Assembly: GCA_963789175.1 (NCBI GenBank)
Contig: CAWBJO010000002.1
Span: 62,001 to 126,000 of the forward strand
DNA from: CAWBJO01 sp963789175
Lineage (GTDB): Bacteria; Pseudomonadota; Alphaproteobacteria; Rhizobiales; Aestuariivirgaceae
Length of the DNA: 64,000 nucleotides
Direction of reading: 5' to 3'
Below are positions 53,789 through 62,403 of this stretch, piece by piece; within the stretch, counting starts at the first letter, position 1; the number at the start of each line of letters is the position of its first letter. The translations under genes and the position numbers were made by a program. The notes below the pieces were generated by a model. It saw nothing but the letters and a program-made list of their open reading frames with translations, searched no databases and was not told the origin of the DNA.

Positions 53789-53800
53789 CGCCCTTCTCCT

Positions 53801-54598
53801 CTAGCGATCGCGGAGCTTCTGCAAGAACGCCTTGGTCCGAGGATGCTGCGACAACTTGATGACCTGTTCCGGCGGGCCTTCTTCGACGATCTGCCCTTTG
53901 TCCATGAACACCACCCGATCGGAAACTTCAGCCGCAAACTCGATCTCGTGGGTCACGATCACCATCGTTCGACCTTCCTCGGCAAGCTCGCGCATCACCT
54001 TCAACACCTCGCCGATAAGTTCGGGATCGAGGGCGGATGTCGCTTCGTCGAACAGCATGAGCTTGGGCTGCATGGCGAGGACGCGAGCGATCGCCACACG
54101 CTGCTGCTGCCCACCCGAAAGTCGTTCGGGATATTCGGCGAGCTTATGGCCGAGGCCCACCTTCTCAAGCATCCTTCTACCCCGTACCGCGGCTTCCTCC
54201 TTCGACTGACCGAGTACCTTGTGCGGCGAGATGGTGACGTTCTCCAGCGCCGTCAGGTGGGGGAACAGGTTGAAACGCTGGAACACGAAGCCGATGTCGC
54301 GTCGTTCCTTGGCAAGCTCGCGGTCACTGAGATGCACGGTACGCCCATTGTGCATCTTCTCTCCGATCAGAGTTTCGTCAACGTAGATGTGTCCCGACGA
54401 AGGTTTCTCCAGATAGTTGACGCATCGAAGCAGGGTAGTCTTTCCCGATCCGCTCGGACCGATCAGGGAAACCTTCTCTCCCCGGCGAACGTTCAGATTG
54501 ATCCCCGACAGCACTTCGAGGTCCCCGAAGCGCTTGTAGAGATCAACGATCCTCAACATGTGGAGGGCTGGTGCGGACATGCTGACCGGAATTGTCAC
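53801..54598 (-). CDS. Polar amino acid ABC importer ATPase (GlnQ/HisP type)
   Basis: About 265 residues; in-frame starts also at 54580 and 54559. Walker A GPSGSGKTT, Q-loop FQRFNLFPHLTALENVTISP, signature LSGGQQQRVAIARVLA, Walker B LMLFDEATSALDPE (Ala for Pro after DE) and VTHEIEFAAEVSD are intact. No TOBE domain. It follows the binding protein after a strong hairpin terminator. Confidence 0.92.
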   Translation of the reverse strand: MTIPVSMSAPALHMLRIVDLYKRFGDLEVLSGINLNVRRGEKVSLIGPSGSGKTTLLRCVNYLEKPSSGHIYVDETLIGEKMHNGRTVHLSDRELAKERRDIGFVFQRFNLFPHLTALENVTISPHKVLGQSKEEAAVRGRRMLEKVGLGHKLAEYPERLSGGQQQRVAIARVLAMQPKLMLFDEATSALDPELIGEVLKVMRELAEEGRTMVIVTHEIEFAAEVSDRVVFMDKGQIVEEGPPEQVIKLSQHPRTKAFLQKLRDR

Positions 54599-54656
54599 GG
54601 CCTCAGGATTGAGTGAGCCGCGATGCGGCGTACGCCGGTTGTAGGCATGCCAGGAA

Positions 54657-54686
54657 AACGCCCGCCGCCTGAGGCGGCGGCGGGCT
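54657..54686 (-). terminator. Terminator hairpin between binding protein and ATPase
   Basis: On the minus strand a stem of about 9-10 G/C pairs (GCCCGCCGCC with GGCGGCGGGC) is followed by GTTTT. It lies just after the binding-protein stop (54698) and before the rest of the operon, a placement that would give extra binding protein over channel components. Confidence 0.8.
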
Positions 54687-54697
54687 TATCCTCTCTC

Positions 54698-55585
54698 TTA
54701 GAAGCAATGATCCGCGGTCGGAGCCTTGTAGTTCGCATCGCGATCGACATCGATGCGTGGATTGTTCTCCGGCGGAATGAACCAGTCTTTGTCCGAAAGA
54801 CCGTACTTCGCCATCGTCTTGACGTTGAGGCAGTCCTTCCATATTTCTCCGATTGCCGCGTTCACCGCCTCCGCGAGCTCCGGCTCGTCCTTGTTGATCC
54901 CGAAGATGACGCTGTATTTGGTGGACATCACAGGATATTTGTCCGGTTCCGGCTCGACGGCGATCTGCTTGAGCTTCCATTCGGGATGCTGCGAGATCGC
55001 ATACTGCATCAGCGGCGGATCGAGGATTGCCATGTCGATGCGGCCCGCCAGCAAGTCTTGCATGACGCCGTCCGAGGTGTCGTAGAGCTTGACCTCGCCT
55101 ATGCCCTCGACCGTCTTGAGTTCGGGAACCAGCGTGAACCCGTTGACCGTCCCGACCTTCTTGCCGTTCATGTCGGCGAAGGTGTGATAGTTCGTCTCTT
55201 CCTTCTGGGCCAGCAGCGTACCGAAATAGTAGATCGGCTCGCTGAGGATCATGATCTTGGTGCGCGCTTCGAGCCAGCCCATCGCGCCATGCATGATGTC
55301 GAGCTTGCCTTGCTTCGTCGATTCGATCTCGGCTGCCCAATCCATCTGCTTCACGTTGGGTTCCAGGCCGATTTTCTTGGCAATCCACACCATCAGCTCG
55401 CCGTCGGTCCCGCTCAATTGCCCGTCCTTGAGCTGGGTCATCGGCATGTCGCCATTCATTCCGATGGTGAGTTTGCCTGGCTCGATCGTCTTGATATCGG
55501 CAGAATGCGCTGCCGTCACGGTGAGTGCTCCCGTGAGCAGTGCACCGAAGACTAAACCGCGCATGAATGTCTTTTCGTGTGTCAT
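54698..55585 (-). CDS. Polar amino acid ABC importer substrate-binding protein, family 3
   Basis: This 295-residue protein starts MTHEKTFMRGLVFGALLTGA behind GGGAGGAG, with a Sec signal ending AHSA near residue 28. Family 3 core: GKLTIGMNGDMPMTQLKDGQLSGTDGELMVWIAKKIGLE and DIMHGAMGWLEARTKIMILSEPIYYFG. The signature IKTIEPGKLTIG is shared with rhizobial amino acid binders. It heads the operon ending in the enolase-superfamily enzyme. It is divergent from the SDR gene. Confidence 0.9.
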   Translation of the reverse strand: MTHEKTFMRGLVFGALLTGALTVTAAHSADIKTIEPGKLTIGMNGDMPMTQLKDGQLSGTDGELMVWIAKKIGLEPNVKQMDWAAEIESTKQGKLDIMHGAMGWLEARTKIMILSEPIYYFGTLLAQKEETNYHTFADMNGKKVGTVNGFTLVPELKTVEGIGEVKLYDTSDGVMQDLLAGRIDMAILDPPLMQYAISQHPEWKLKQIAVEPEPDKYPVMSTKYSVIFGINKDEPELAEAVNAAIGEIWKDCLNVKTMAKYGLSDKDWFIPPENNPRIDVDRDANYKAPTADHCF

Positions 55586-55922
55586 GAACTCCTCCCACAA
55601 CCCGGCGTCACGGATTCGTGCGGCCACGCGGGATAAGCTGCGGCCGGCGGCGAATTGCGCCGCACTGTTCCAAGTTGTAGGCCGAGCGTACCACCCTTGC
55701 TTGAAACCGCAATATCAAACGGGCCGGCTTGTCGTTCCCCGCATGCCGTGGCGGTAGTGCTGGAAATCTCCGCGAAATATCAGAAGTTCGAATCGACGCG
55801 CTGGAAAAATCGAAGCGAAAACTCAACCTTCGCGCTGATCGGATGGCCGACAAGCAAACGGAAAAGTGGACAGACCAGTTGCCTTGCGCCTATATTCGAC
55901 CCGCCGTTCTGAGTGGAGCGCA
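55586..55922. other. Divergent promoter region between binding protein and SDR genes
   Basis: 337 bases with the operator-like site at 55866-55877 close to the SDR start. No gene seen. Confidence 0.5.
55866..55877. promoter_or_regulatory. Operator-like site GTGGACAGACCA before SDR gene
   Basis: This 12-mer is the exact reverse complement of the central TGGTCTGTCCAC of the palindrome at 57616-57638, and lies 45 bases before the SDR start. The two flank the SDR-GntR gene pair, so both are probably bound by that GntR protein. Confidence 0.6.
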
Positions 55923-56744
55923 ATGGAGCATCTGTCGGGCAGGTCTGCCGTCATCACTGGCGCGGGCCGGGGTATCGGCCAACGTGTGGCGGTGCGTCTC
56001 GCCCAGTTGAACGTGAAGACGGCGCTCGTCTCCCGCACGGAATCGCAGCTTCGGAAAACTTCCGAACTCGTCCTGGCGTCCAAAGGTACGCCGTTGGTCA
56101 TTGCGGCCGATTTGAGCAACCCCGACTCCGTTGAAGTCGTACGGAGGAGGGTCACCGATGAATTCGGCGATCCGTCGATACTCATAAACGCGGCGGGAAT
56201 GTTTGGACCAATCGACGTCGTATGGAAGACGGACCCGAGTGAGTGGATCAGAACCCAGACAGTAAACCTCGTCAGCGTGTATTTGCTCTGTCGCGTCTTC
56301 GTCGGAAGCATGCTCGCGAAAGGCTGGGGTCGGATCGTGAACGTGACCTCGGCAGCAGCGCTGCATGAACCCGGTCCCATCAACAGTGCCTACGGCACCA
56401 GCAAGGCGGCGCTCAACCAGTTCACCAGGCACCTGGCAGCCGAGATTTCGGGAAGCGGCGTGACTGCAAACGTCATTCATCCGGGCGATGTGAAGACCGA
56501 TATGTGGGCGACGATCCGGGACGCCGTGGAGACCCTTGGCCCAGGGGGGCAGCGCTATCGCGAGTGGGCCCGCTGGGTCGACGAGACGGGTGGAGACGAT
56601 CCTGAAAAGGCAAGCGACCTGGTTGTCGAACTCTTGGGCGAAAAGGCGGATTCGATCAACGGACGGTTCCTGTGGATCAAAGATGGACTGCAGGCGCCCG
56701 TCCCAAGCTGGGGCAAATTCTCCCCCAACGAGATCTGGCGATAG
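55923..56744 (+). CDS. Short-chain dehydrogenase/reductase
   Basis: This 273-residue classical SDR starts MEHLSGRSAVITGAGRGIGQ, with cofactor loop TGAGRGIG (residues 12-19) and NAAG later. The catalytic set is Ser in IVNVTSAAAL, then YGTSK (Tyr and Lys). Arg and Ser after the second strand (VSRTES) suggest NADP(H). The C-terminal 60 residues are longer than usual and contain a Trp-rich tail. It is followed 16 bases on by the GntR gene. Likely oxidises a sugar or hydroxy acid imported by the downstream ribose-type transporter. Confidence 0.87.
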   Translation: MEHLSGRSAVITGAGRGIGQRVAVRLAQLNVKTALVSRTESQLRKTSELVLASKGTPLVIAADLSNPDSVEVVRRRVTDEFGDPSILINAAGMFGPIDVVWKTDPSEWIRTQTVNLVSVYLLCRVFVGSMLAKGWGRIVNVTSAAALHEPGPINSAYGTSKAALNQFTRHLAAEISGSGVTANVIHPGDVKTDMWATIRDAVETLGPGGQRYREWARWVDETGGDDPEKASDLVVELLGEKADSINGRFLWIKDGLQAPVPSWGKFSPNEIWR

Positions 56745-56760
56745 CCGAAACCGAAAACCG

Positions 56761-57564
56761 ATGGCAAGACGACCAAAATCGCCGATGGCGGATACCGAGG
56801 TGGGGGTGAGCTCGAAGAAGGGAGTTGCTCATTCCGTCGTTCGCCGCGTTCTCGATCTCATTCGGACCGGCATGCTGCGTGCCGGCGACAGGCTGCCATC
56901 CGAACGAGACCTCATCGAGATACTGGACATCAGCCGACCCAGCCTTCGCGAGGCGCTGAGGGCACTCTCCATTCTTGGCGTTGTCGATACGCGACATGGA
57001 GGCGGCGCCTACGTCACCAACCTCGAGGCGCGAACTCTACTCGCTCCCCTGGATTTCTATCTTGCCCTGTCGGAGGCAAACCTGGCCGATACTTTCGAGA
57101 GTCGTCGAATTGTCGAGCTTGAGATCGTCAGGAAAGCCGCGACGAGGGCGACAGCGGGCGATATCGACGACCTGAATGGAATGCTGATCGCGCATGAGAG
57201 GGTCTTGAGCGATCCGGTCGCGTTTCGAATTCTCGACAGTCGTTTTCACGCCCGCCTTTCGGCCTGCTCAGGGAACGTGGTCCTCGAGCGCATCGCATAC
57301 GGCCTCTACAACATGGGTCTCGATATTCGGCGGCAGGCGACAAAAGATCTGTCGCTCATCCGACGCAGCCTCGGCGAACACACCGCGATCGTGCGCGCCA
57401 TCGAGGCACACGATGCCCGCAAGGCCATTGCTGCGATGAGCCTACATCTCGACCATATCGAAGCGAGCACGCGCCGCGTCCTGGAGATAGATCAAGCCAA
57501 GCGAAGCCGACTGTCGTTGCGCGACAAATCCGGGCTGACCCGGGCCCTGCATCGCATCCGATAA
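56761..57564 (+). CDS. GntR-family regulator, FCD subfamily
   Basis: About 267 residues from ATG 56761 (56785 is also possible). The winged helix-turn-helix is VAHSVVRRVLDLIRTGMLRAGDRLPSERDLIEILDISRPSLREALRAL. The FCD ligand domain follows with its metal-binding residues in ILDSRFHARL, LGEHTAIVRAI and MSLHLDHI (Asp and three His), so a carboxylate effector bound through a metal is expected. It lies between the SDR and the importer, with a matching operator-like site on each side. Confidence 0.88.
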   Translation: MARRPKSPMADTEVGVSSKKGVAHSVVRRVLDLIRTGMLRAGDRLPSERDLIEILDISRPSLREALRALSILGVVDTRHGGGAYVTNLEARTLLAPLDFYLALSEANLADTFESRRIVELEIVRKAATRATAGDIDDLNGMLIAHERVLSDPVAFRILDSRFHARLSACSGNVVLERIAYGLYNMGLDIRRQATKDLSLIRRSLGEHTAIVRAIEAHDARKAIAAMSLHLDHIEASTRRVLEIDQAKRSRLSLRDKSGLTRALHRIR

Positions 57565-57587
57565 CATGCAGCGACCGCCCCGGTCGC

Positions 57588-57682
57588 TTGACTTCGCAAT
57601 GGAACGGGAAGAGTATCAAAGTGGTCTGTCCACTTTGAAGAGACGGATACAAGAAACGCCAGCCCTAGGGGAGGAAATACAG
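57588..57682 (+). promoter_or_regulatory. Promoter/leader of the second ribose-type importer
   Basis: A TTGACT (57588-57593) could be the -35 box; the -10 box is unclear, with candidates overlapping the operator. A GGGAGG site sits before ATG 57683. Confidence 0.45.
57616..57638. promoter_or_regulatory. Palindromic operator, arms TCAAAGTGG/CCACTTTGA
   Basis: Perfect 9-base arms (57616-57624 and 57630-57638) are separated by TCTGT. It sits over the expected -10 region of the importer promoter, right after the GntR gene. Its core TGGTCTGTCCAC recurs in inverse orientation before the SDR gene. Likely repressor site of the GntR protein. Confidence 0.75.
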
Positions 57683-58687
57683 ATGGGTTCTATTTCGCGA
57701 AGGGCCGTTCTTGCAGCCGGCGCCGCGGCCGGTGCGTTCACGATCGTGGGTTCCTTCGGTGCCGGAGCAGCAAACAATCCACCCAAGATTGGAATCGTTG
57801 GAAAAATCCGCATTCCCTGGTTCGACAACGTCGAGAAGGGCGTGCTGAAGGCGGGTCAAGAGCTCGGGGTAGAGGCAACAATGATCCTGCCCACGGAAGC
57901 CGACGCGGCGCAGCAGGTGCGCGCGGTCGAAGACCTGATCGCCAAGAAGGTCGACGTCATTGGCGTCATTCCCAATGACGGGGCCGCCCTCGAGCCGGTT
58001 TTCAAGCGGGCTCAGGACGCAGGCATCAAGGTCATCGTTCACGAGCAGCCGGCGCAGAAGAATGCCGACTGGGACATCGAGCTCATTCAGGATAAGCAGT
58101 TTGGCGAAGCCCACCTGGAAGCATTCGCTGAGGCCATCGGCGGTGAAGGCAAGTACGTCGTCTATGTCGGCGGTCTGACAGTCACCCTGCACAACGTCTG
58201 GGCCGATGCGGCGGTGGCGCTCCAACAGGCGAAATATCCCAAGATGCAGCAGGTCGGCGACCGTTACGGCGTGTCCAACAGCGTCGAAGACAGCCAAAAG
58301 ACTGCGGCCGACGTCATGCGTGCCAATCCGGACCTCAAGGGCTTCCTGATCTTCGGAGCCAACGGGCCGATCGGGGCCGGACAAGCGGTTGCGGATGCCG
58401 ACAAGATCGGCAAGGTCATTGTCGTCGGACCGTTCATTCCGAGCCAGGGCCAGAAGCTGATGAAATCCGGAGCGATCACGCGCGGTTACCTGTGGAATCC
58501 GATCGACGCGGGATATGCCATGGTTCAGCTGGGCAATCTTCTTGCGACCGGAAAGACACCGGTCGACGGCATGGACATCCCCGGACTGGGGCCGGTTCAG
58601 CTTGGGCCGGAGGAGCGAACAATCCGTGCAAACAAGATGCTCGACATCAATCCAGAGACGATCGACGAGCTTGCAAAGCTGATTTAA
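57683..58687 (+). CDS. Periplasmic binding protein, family 2 (RhaS/LsrB-like)
   Basis: This 334-residue exported protein has a Tat-type signal (SISRRAVLAAGAAAGAFTIVG) ending AGAA near residue 30. Core: KIGIVGKIRIPWFDNVEKGVLKAGQELGVEATMILPTEADAAQQVRAVEDLIAKKVDVIGVIPND, and later IFGANGPIGAGQAVADAD. This is the rhamnose/autoinducer-2 binder pattern. The longer frame from 57566 overlaps the operator and is unlikely. Followed by the ATPase after 110 bases. Confidence 0.9.
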   Translation: MGSISRRAVLAAGAAAGAFTIVGSFGAGAANNPPKIGIVGKIRIPWFDNVEKGVLKAGQELGVEATMILPTEADAAQQVRAVEDLIAKKVDVIGVIPNDGAALEPVFKRAQDAGIKVIVHEQPAQKNADWDIELIQDKQFGEAHLEAFAEAIGGEGKYVVYVGGLTVTLHNVWADAAVALQQAKYPKMQQVGDRYGVSNSVEDSQKTAADVMRANPDLKGFLIFGANGPIGAGQAVADADKIGKVIVVGPFIPSQGQKLMKSGAITRGYLWNPIDAGYAMVQLGNLLATGKTPVDGMDIPGLGPVQLGPEERTIRANKMLDINPETIDELAKLI

Positions 58688-58797
58688 GTTTCAGCCGACA
58701 TCTGAATTCGCGACTGTTCGGCCGCGAAGTGGCAATCGCGCTCTCCATGCCGGTGAGCACGATTGCCAGCTTGACGTTGCCTCGTTGAACAAGCCCC

Positions 58798-60309
58798 ATG
58801 ACGAACCCGGAAGTGTCGCCTGAACCACCGTTCCTGCAGCTCGACAGCATTGGCAAGCGCTTCGGCGGTACGGTCGCTCTCGAAGGCGTAGATTGGTCGG
58901 TGAAGGGTGGAGAGATCCATTGCCTGGTCGGAGAGAATGGGTCGGGCAAGTCTACGCTCATCAAGATCGTCGCGGGTGTTCACGCCCCTGACAAGGGCGG
59001 CAGAATCGTCGTGAAAGGTGCCGCTTTCGAGCATCTATCGCCATATCAAGCGAAGAAGCTCGGGGTACAGGTCGTCTATCAGGACCTCTCGCTGTTTCCG
59101 AACCTCAGCGTTTGGGAAAACATCGCAATCGACCAGGAACTCGGTAAGACATGGGCGCCGGTTCACCGGCGGGCCTTGCGCAATACGGCGCAGGCGCAAC
59201 TCGATAGCTTGGGGGCGAGGCTGCCACTCGACGTCTCGGTGGGCCAGCTTTCCGTTTCGGAACGGCAGATCGTGGCGATATGTCGTGGCCTTGCGTCCAA
59301 GGCGGGTCTTCTGTTCATGGACGAGCCAACGTCGTCGCTAACCCACCACGAGGTGGAACGCCTCCTTCAAACAACCCAGCGCCTTAGGGAGCTTGGGATC
59401 GCAGTGGTTTTCGTCAGTCATCGCCTGGAAGAAGTCGTTGCCATTGCGGAGAGAGTCACGGTTTTGCGCGACGGTCGAAAGGTCGCAACGATCCCGGCGA
59501 CTGAGGTCGATCACTACCGGCTTGCGGAACTCATGACGGGAAGCCGCATCAAGCATACCCACCATGAGAAGAAGCCGATGCGCGGAAAGCCCGTGCTGGA
59601 GGTGAGGGGCGTAAGCCGCGTGGGCGAGTTCACCGATGTCTCCTTCGCGCTTCGCAGCGGAGAAGTCGTCGGGCTGACCGGACTGATGGGAGCAGGGCGC
59701 ACCGAGCTTGCCCTTGCTCTGTTCGGGATGACCCAGATCGACAGCGGCGAGATACTGATCGACGGCACCCCGCACACACTTGGCTCAAACCAGGTCGCGA
59801 TCGCGGCCGGCATCGCCTATGTATCCGAGGATCGTCTCCTGCTTGGTCTCAATCTCAGGCAGTCCATCGCCAACAACACGGCCATTACGGTGCTGGATCG
59901 AATCGCAAACTGGCTCGGACTCGTGCCGGCCTCGCGTCGCAACGAACTCGCGTCCCGGTGGATCGACAAGCTTTCCATCAAGGCTCCCAAGGTGGATGCC
60001 GCCGTCCACACCTTGTCGGGCGGGAACCAGCAAAGGGTCGTTCTGGCGAAATGGCTGGCCACCAACCCCAAGATCCTAATCCTCGACAGTCCCACCGCCG
60101 GGGTCGACATCCGAAACAAGCAGGGCATATACGACGTCATCCGCAAGCTCACCGAAGAAGGCGTGGCCATCATCCTGATTTCAGACGAAATTCCTGAAGT
60201 GTACTACAATTCCGATCGCGTCCTGCTGATGCGAGACGGAAAACTCGTCGGCGAATTCATTCCCGGCACGATCAGCGAAACTGCACTGGGGGAGGCGGTG
60301 TTTGCATAG
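58798..60309 (+). CDS. Ribose-type ABC importer ATPase (RbsA-like, two domains)
   Basis: This 503-residue tandem ATPase has an N-domain Walker A GENGSGKST, YQDLSLFPNLSVWENIAID, signature region LSVSERQIVAICRGL, and LFMDEPTSSLTHHEV. The C-domain has LTGLMGAGRTEL, LSGGNQQRVVLAKWL and LILDSPTAGVDIRNK. Typical of sugar importers with two permeases. Its last bases overlap the first permease start (60302-60309). Confidence 0.92.
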   Translation: MTNPEVSPEPPFLQLDSIGKRFGGTVALEGVDWSVKGGEIHCLVGENGSGKSTLIKIVAGVHAPDKGGRIVVKGAAFEHLSPYQAKKLGVQVVYQDLSLFPNLSVWENIAIDQELGKTWAPVHRRALRNTAQAQLDSLGARLPLDVSVGQLSVSERQIVAICRGLASKAGLLFMDEPTSSLTHHEVERLLQTTQRLRELGIAVVFVSHRLEEVVAIAERVTVLRDGRKVATIPATEVDHYRLAELMTGSRIKHTHHEKKPMRGKPVLEVRGVSRVGEFTDVSFALRSGEVVGLTGLMGAGRTELALALFGMTQIDSGEILIDGTPHTLGSNQVAIAAGIAYVSEDRLLLGLNLRQSIANNTAITVLDRIANWLGLVPASRRNELASRWIDKLSIKAPKVDAAVHTLSGGNQQRVVLAKWLATNPKILILDSPTAGVDIRNKQGIYDVIRKLTEEGVAIILISDEIPEVYYNSDRVLLMRDGKLVGEFIPGTISETALGEAVFA

Positions 60310-61303
60310 GGGATTCGCCACGTTCGGCCGCACCGAAACGTCCCTCGCCGCCGTGTTGGTCGTGATCGCCATCATCTTCTCGCTCGCCTCACCCTATTTT
60401 CTGACCCTCTCCAATTTCTCCGACCTGATCGAAGCCCATTGCGTGACGACGATCCTGGCGGCGGGGGTGTTCGTCGTACTCGTATCCGGCGGTATAGACA
60501 TCTCATTTGCGGCGGTCGCCTCTGTCACGCAATACATCGCTGCGACAGTTGCCATCCGCTACGGAATACCGGCCATACCATCGGTCGCCTTTGCGTGCGC
60601 GTTGGGCGTCGCCCTCGGACTCATCAATGCGCTCCTGACGTACTACCTGAATGTCGTTTCCATCATCGTGACCATTGCCACATCGAGCATCTTCTATGCC
60701 CTTCTCATCTTCTTCACAGGCGGCAGCGAGATCTACAATCTTCCCGACTGGTGGACGGATCGAATTGTCTTTTTCCGCTTCGAAACGGCAAGCGGCGACT
60801 TTGCTCGCATCACGTTGCCGATGGTGATCATGGTCCCGGTGGTCATCGTCACGCATCTCCTGATGACGAGAACCCATGTCGGGCGGCAGATCTATGCACT
60901 GGGCGGCAATCCCGAAGCTGCCAGCCGGATTGGAGTCCGCATTCTGAGAGTCCAGCTTTTCGTGTATGGCTATCTAGGTTGCCTGGCCGGGCTTGCGGGC
61001 TTCGTGCAGGCCCACCGAGTGCACCAGGTCGTTCCAACCGCGATGTTCGGCACCGAGCTCGGCGTTCTGGCCGTCGCTATCCTTGGAGGCGCCAGCCTCG
61101 CCGGCGGTCAAGGCTCGATGATCGGCGTGGTGCTTGGCGTCCTCCTGCTGGCGATGCTGCAAAACGGATTGAATCTCCTGGGCGTTTCGCCCTACTTCTT
61201 CGATGTCGTCATCGGGCTTGCGATCCTCGTTTCGATCAGCGCGGCGGCGATCTCGGAACGACGGGTACGCAGGCTCCGGCAAATCGTGAAGGCCGCTCCA
61301 TGA
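60302..61303 (+). CDS. Ribose-type ABC importer permease 1 (RbsC-like)
   Basis: This 333-residue permease uses TTG 60302, overlapping the ATPase stop by 8 bases; no better start exists nearby. Signatures: ILAAGVFVVLVSGGIDISFAAVASVTQYIA, ALGGNPEAASRIGVRILRVQLFVYGYLGCLAGLAGF, AILGGASLAGGQGSMIGVVLG. About eight to ten membrane segments. It overlaps permease 2 by ATGA at 61300-61303. Confidence 0.9.
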   Translation: MHRGFATFGRTETSLAAVLVVIAIIFSLASPYFLTLSNFSDLIEAHCVTTILAAGVFVVLVSGGIDISFAAVASVTQYIAATVAIRYGIPAIPSVAFACALGVALGLINALLTYYLNVVSIIVTIATSSIFYALLIFFTGGSEIYNLPDWWTDRIVFFRFETASGDFARITLPMVIMVPVVIVTHLLMTRTHVGRQIYALGGNPEAASRIGVRILRVQLFVYGYLGCLAGLAGFVQAHRVHQVVPTAMFGTELGVLAVAILGGASLAGGQGSMIGVVLGVLLLAMLQNGLNLLGVSPYFFDVVIGLAILVSISAAAISERRVRRLRQIVKAAP

Positions 61304-62358
61304 GACCTCTCCGACGTCGTTCGCCTGTGCGCCCCGACGGCATTGCGGCTCCGCTCGACCGCCTGCTCGCAGCGGCGCGCGACGGCGCCGGCGCCAATCT
61401 CGTAGGGTTGCTATTCCTGCTCGTCGGACTGTTCGCTGCCTTCACGCTACTTCTGCCCGGCACGTTCCTGCAGGCGGGAACCATGAAGTCCATGATGTTC
61501 CAGCTGCCGGAACTCGGGCTCCTCTCCCTTGCAATGGCAATACCGTTGATTTCCGGCGGCCTCAACCTGGCTATCGTCGCCACGACCAACCAGGCGGCCC
61601 TTCTGATGGCTTGGATCCTGACCGCGCACATGCCGCCAGGCGCAATGGGCGAAGAAGCAGCGCTGTGGATCACCATCGCTCTTGGTGCCGGGTTTCTGCT
61701 GTGCCTGCTCATCGGGCTGATCACCGGCCTCATCGTCGCCGTGGTCGGAGTTCACCCGATCCTGGTAACACTTGGCACCCAGACATTGATTGCGGGGATC
61801 AGCGTCTGGCTGACGCGCGGTCGAACGATTTCAGGATTTCCGGATGTTCTGATCCGTGTTTCGAACGATACCGTCGCAGGGGTCCCAATATCGTTTTGGA
61901 TCTTCGTCGTCGTCGCATTGGCGGTGCACGTGTTCCTTACGTCCACTTCGCTGGGCATAAGGATCCATATGGTCGGTTCCAATCTCGAATCGACGCGGTT
62001 CTCCGGGGTCGATACGAGGCGGGTACAGATCTCGGTGTACGTGATCTCGAGCCTGCTTTGCTGGCTCGCCGCAATCGTAATGATGGCGCGGTTCAATTCG
62101 GCGGGAGCCGACATTGCCCAATCCTATCTCCTCATAACAATACTCGCCGCCATCTTGGGAGGCATCGATCCTTATGGGGGATTCGGCCGGACTACGGGGC
62201 TGTTCGTGTCGCTGCTGATTTTGCAAACGATTTCCAGCGGCTTCAATCTTCTGGGATTCAGCCAGCATCTCACGCTCGCGCTTTGGGGCTTGACCCTCAT
62301 CGCCGTCATGGCGGCGAAGCACCTGGGCACAATTCTGCTGGCCCGCCCTCGGCACTAG
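61300..62358 (+). CDS. Ribose-type ABC importer permease 2 (RbsC-like)
   Basis: This 352-residue permease starts MRPLRRRSPVRPDGIAAPLD; the ATGA overlap with permease 1 fixes this start over a much longer frame back to 60439, which is out-of-frame translation of permease 1. Signatures: LLSLAMAIPLISGGLNLAIVATTNQAALLMAW, IVAVVGVHPILVTLGTQTLIAGISVWLTRG, and ILAAILGGIDPYGGFGRTTG. It pairs with permease 1 as a heterodimer, as in rhamnose or AI-2 importers. Last gene of the SDR-GntR-importer group. Confidence 0.9.
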   Translation: MRPLRRRSPVRPDGIAAPLDRLLAAARDGAGANLVGLLFLLVGLFAAFTLLLPGTFLQAGTMKSMMFQLPELGLLSLAMAIPLISGGLNLAIVATTNQAALLMAWILTAHMPPGAMGEEAALWITIALGAGFLLCLLIGLITGLIVAVVGVHPILVTLGTQTLIAGISVWLTRGRTISGFPDVLIRVSNDTVAGVPISFWIFVVVALAVHVFLTSTSLGIRIHMVGSNLESTRFSGVDTRRVQISVYVISSLLCWLAAIVMMARFNSAGADIAQSYLLITILAAILGGIDPYGGFGRTTGLFVSLLILQTISSGFNLLGFSQHLTLALWGLTLIAVMAAKHLGTILLARPRH

Positions 62359-62403
62359 GAACGCCGCGATACCTCCCGTCTTGGCATTGCAGATGCAGGT
62401 TCC

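Noticed and set aside
60439..61299. N-terminal extension of the second RbsC-like permease (open frame back to 60439)
   Set aside because: This part is out-of-frame reading of permease 1; the ATGA overlap at 61300 gives the natural start.
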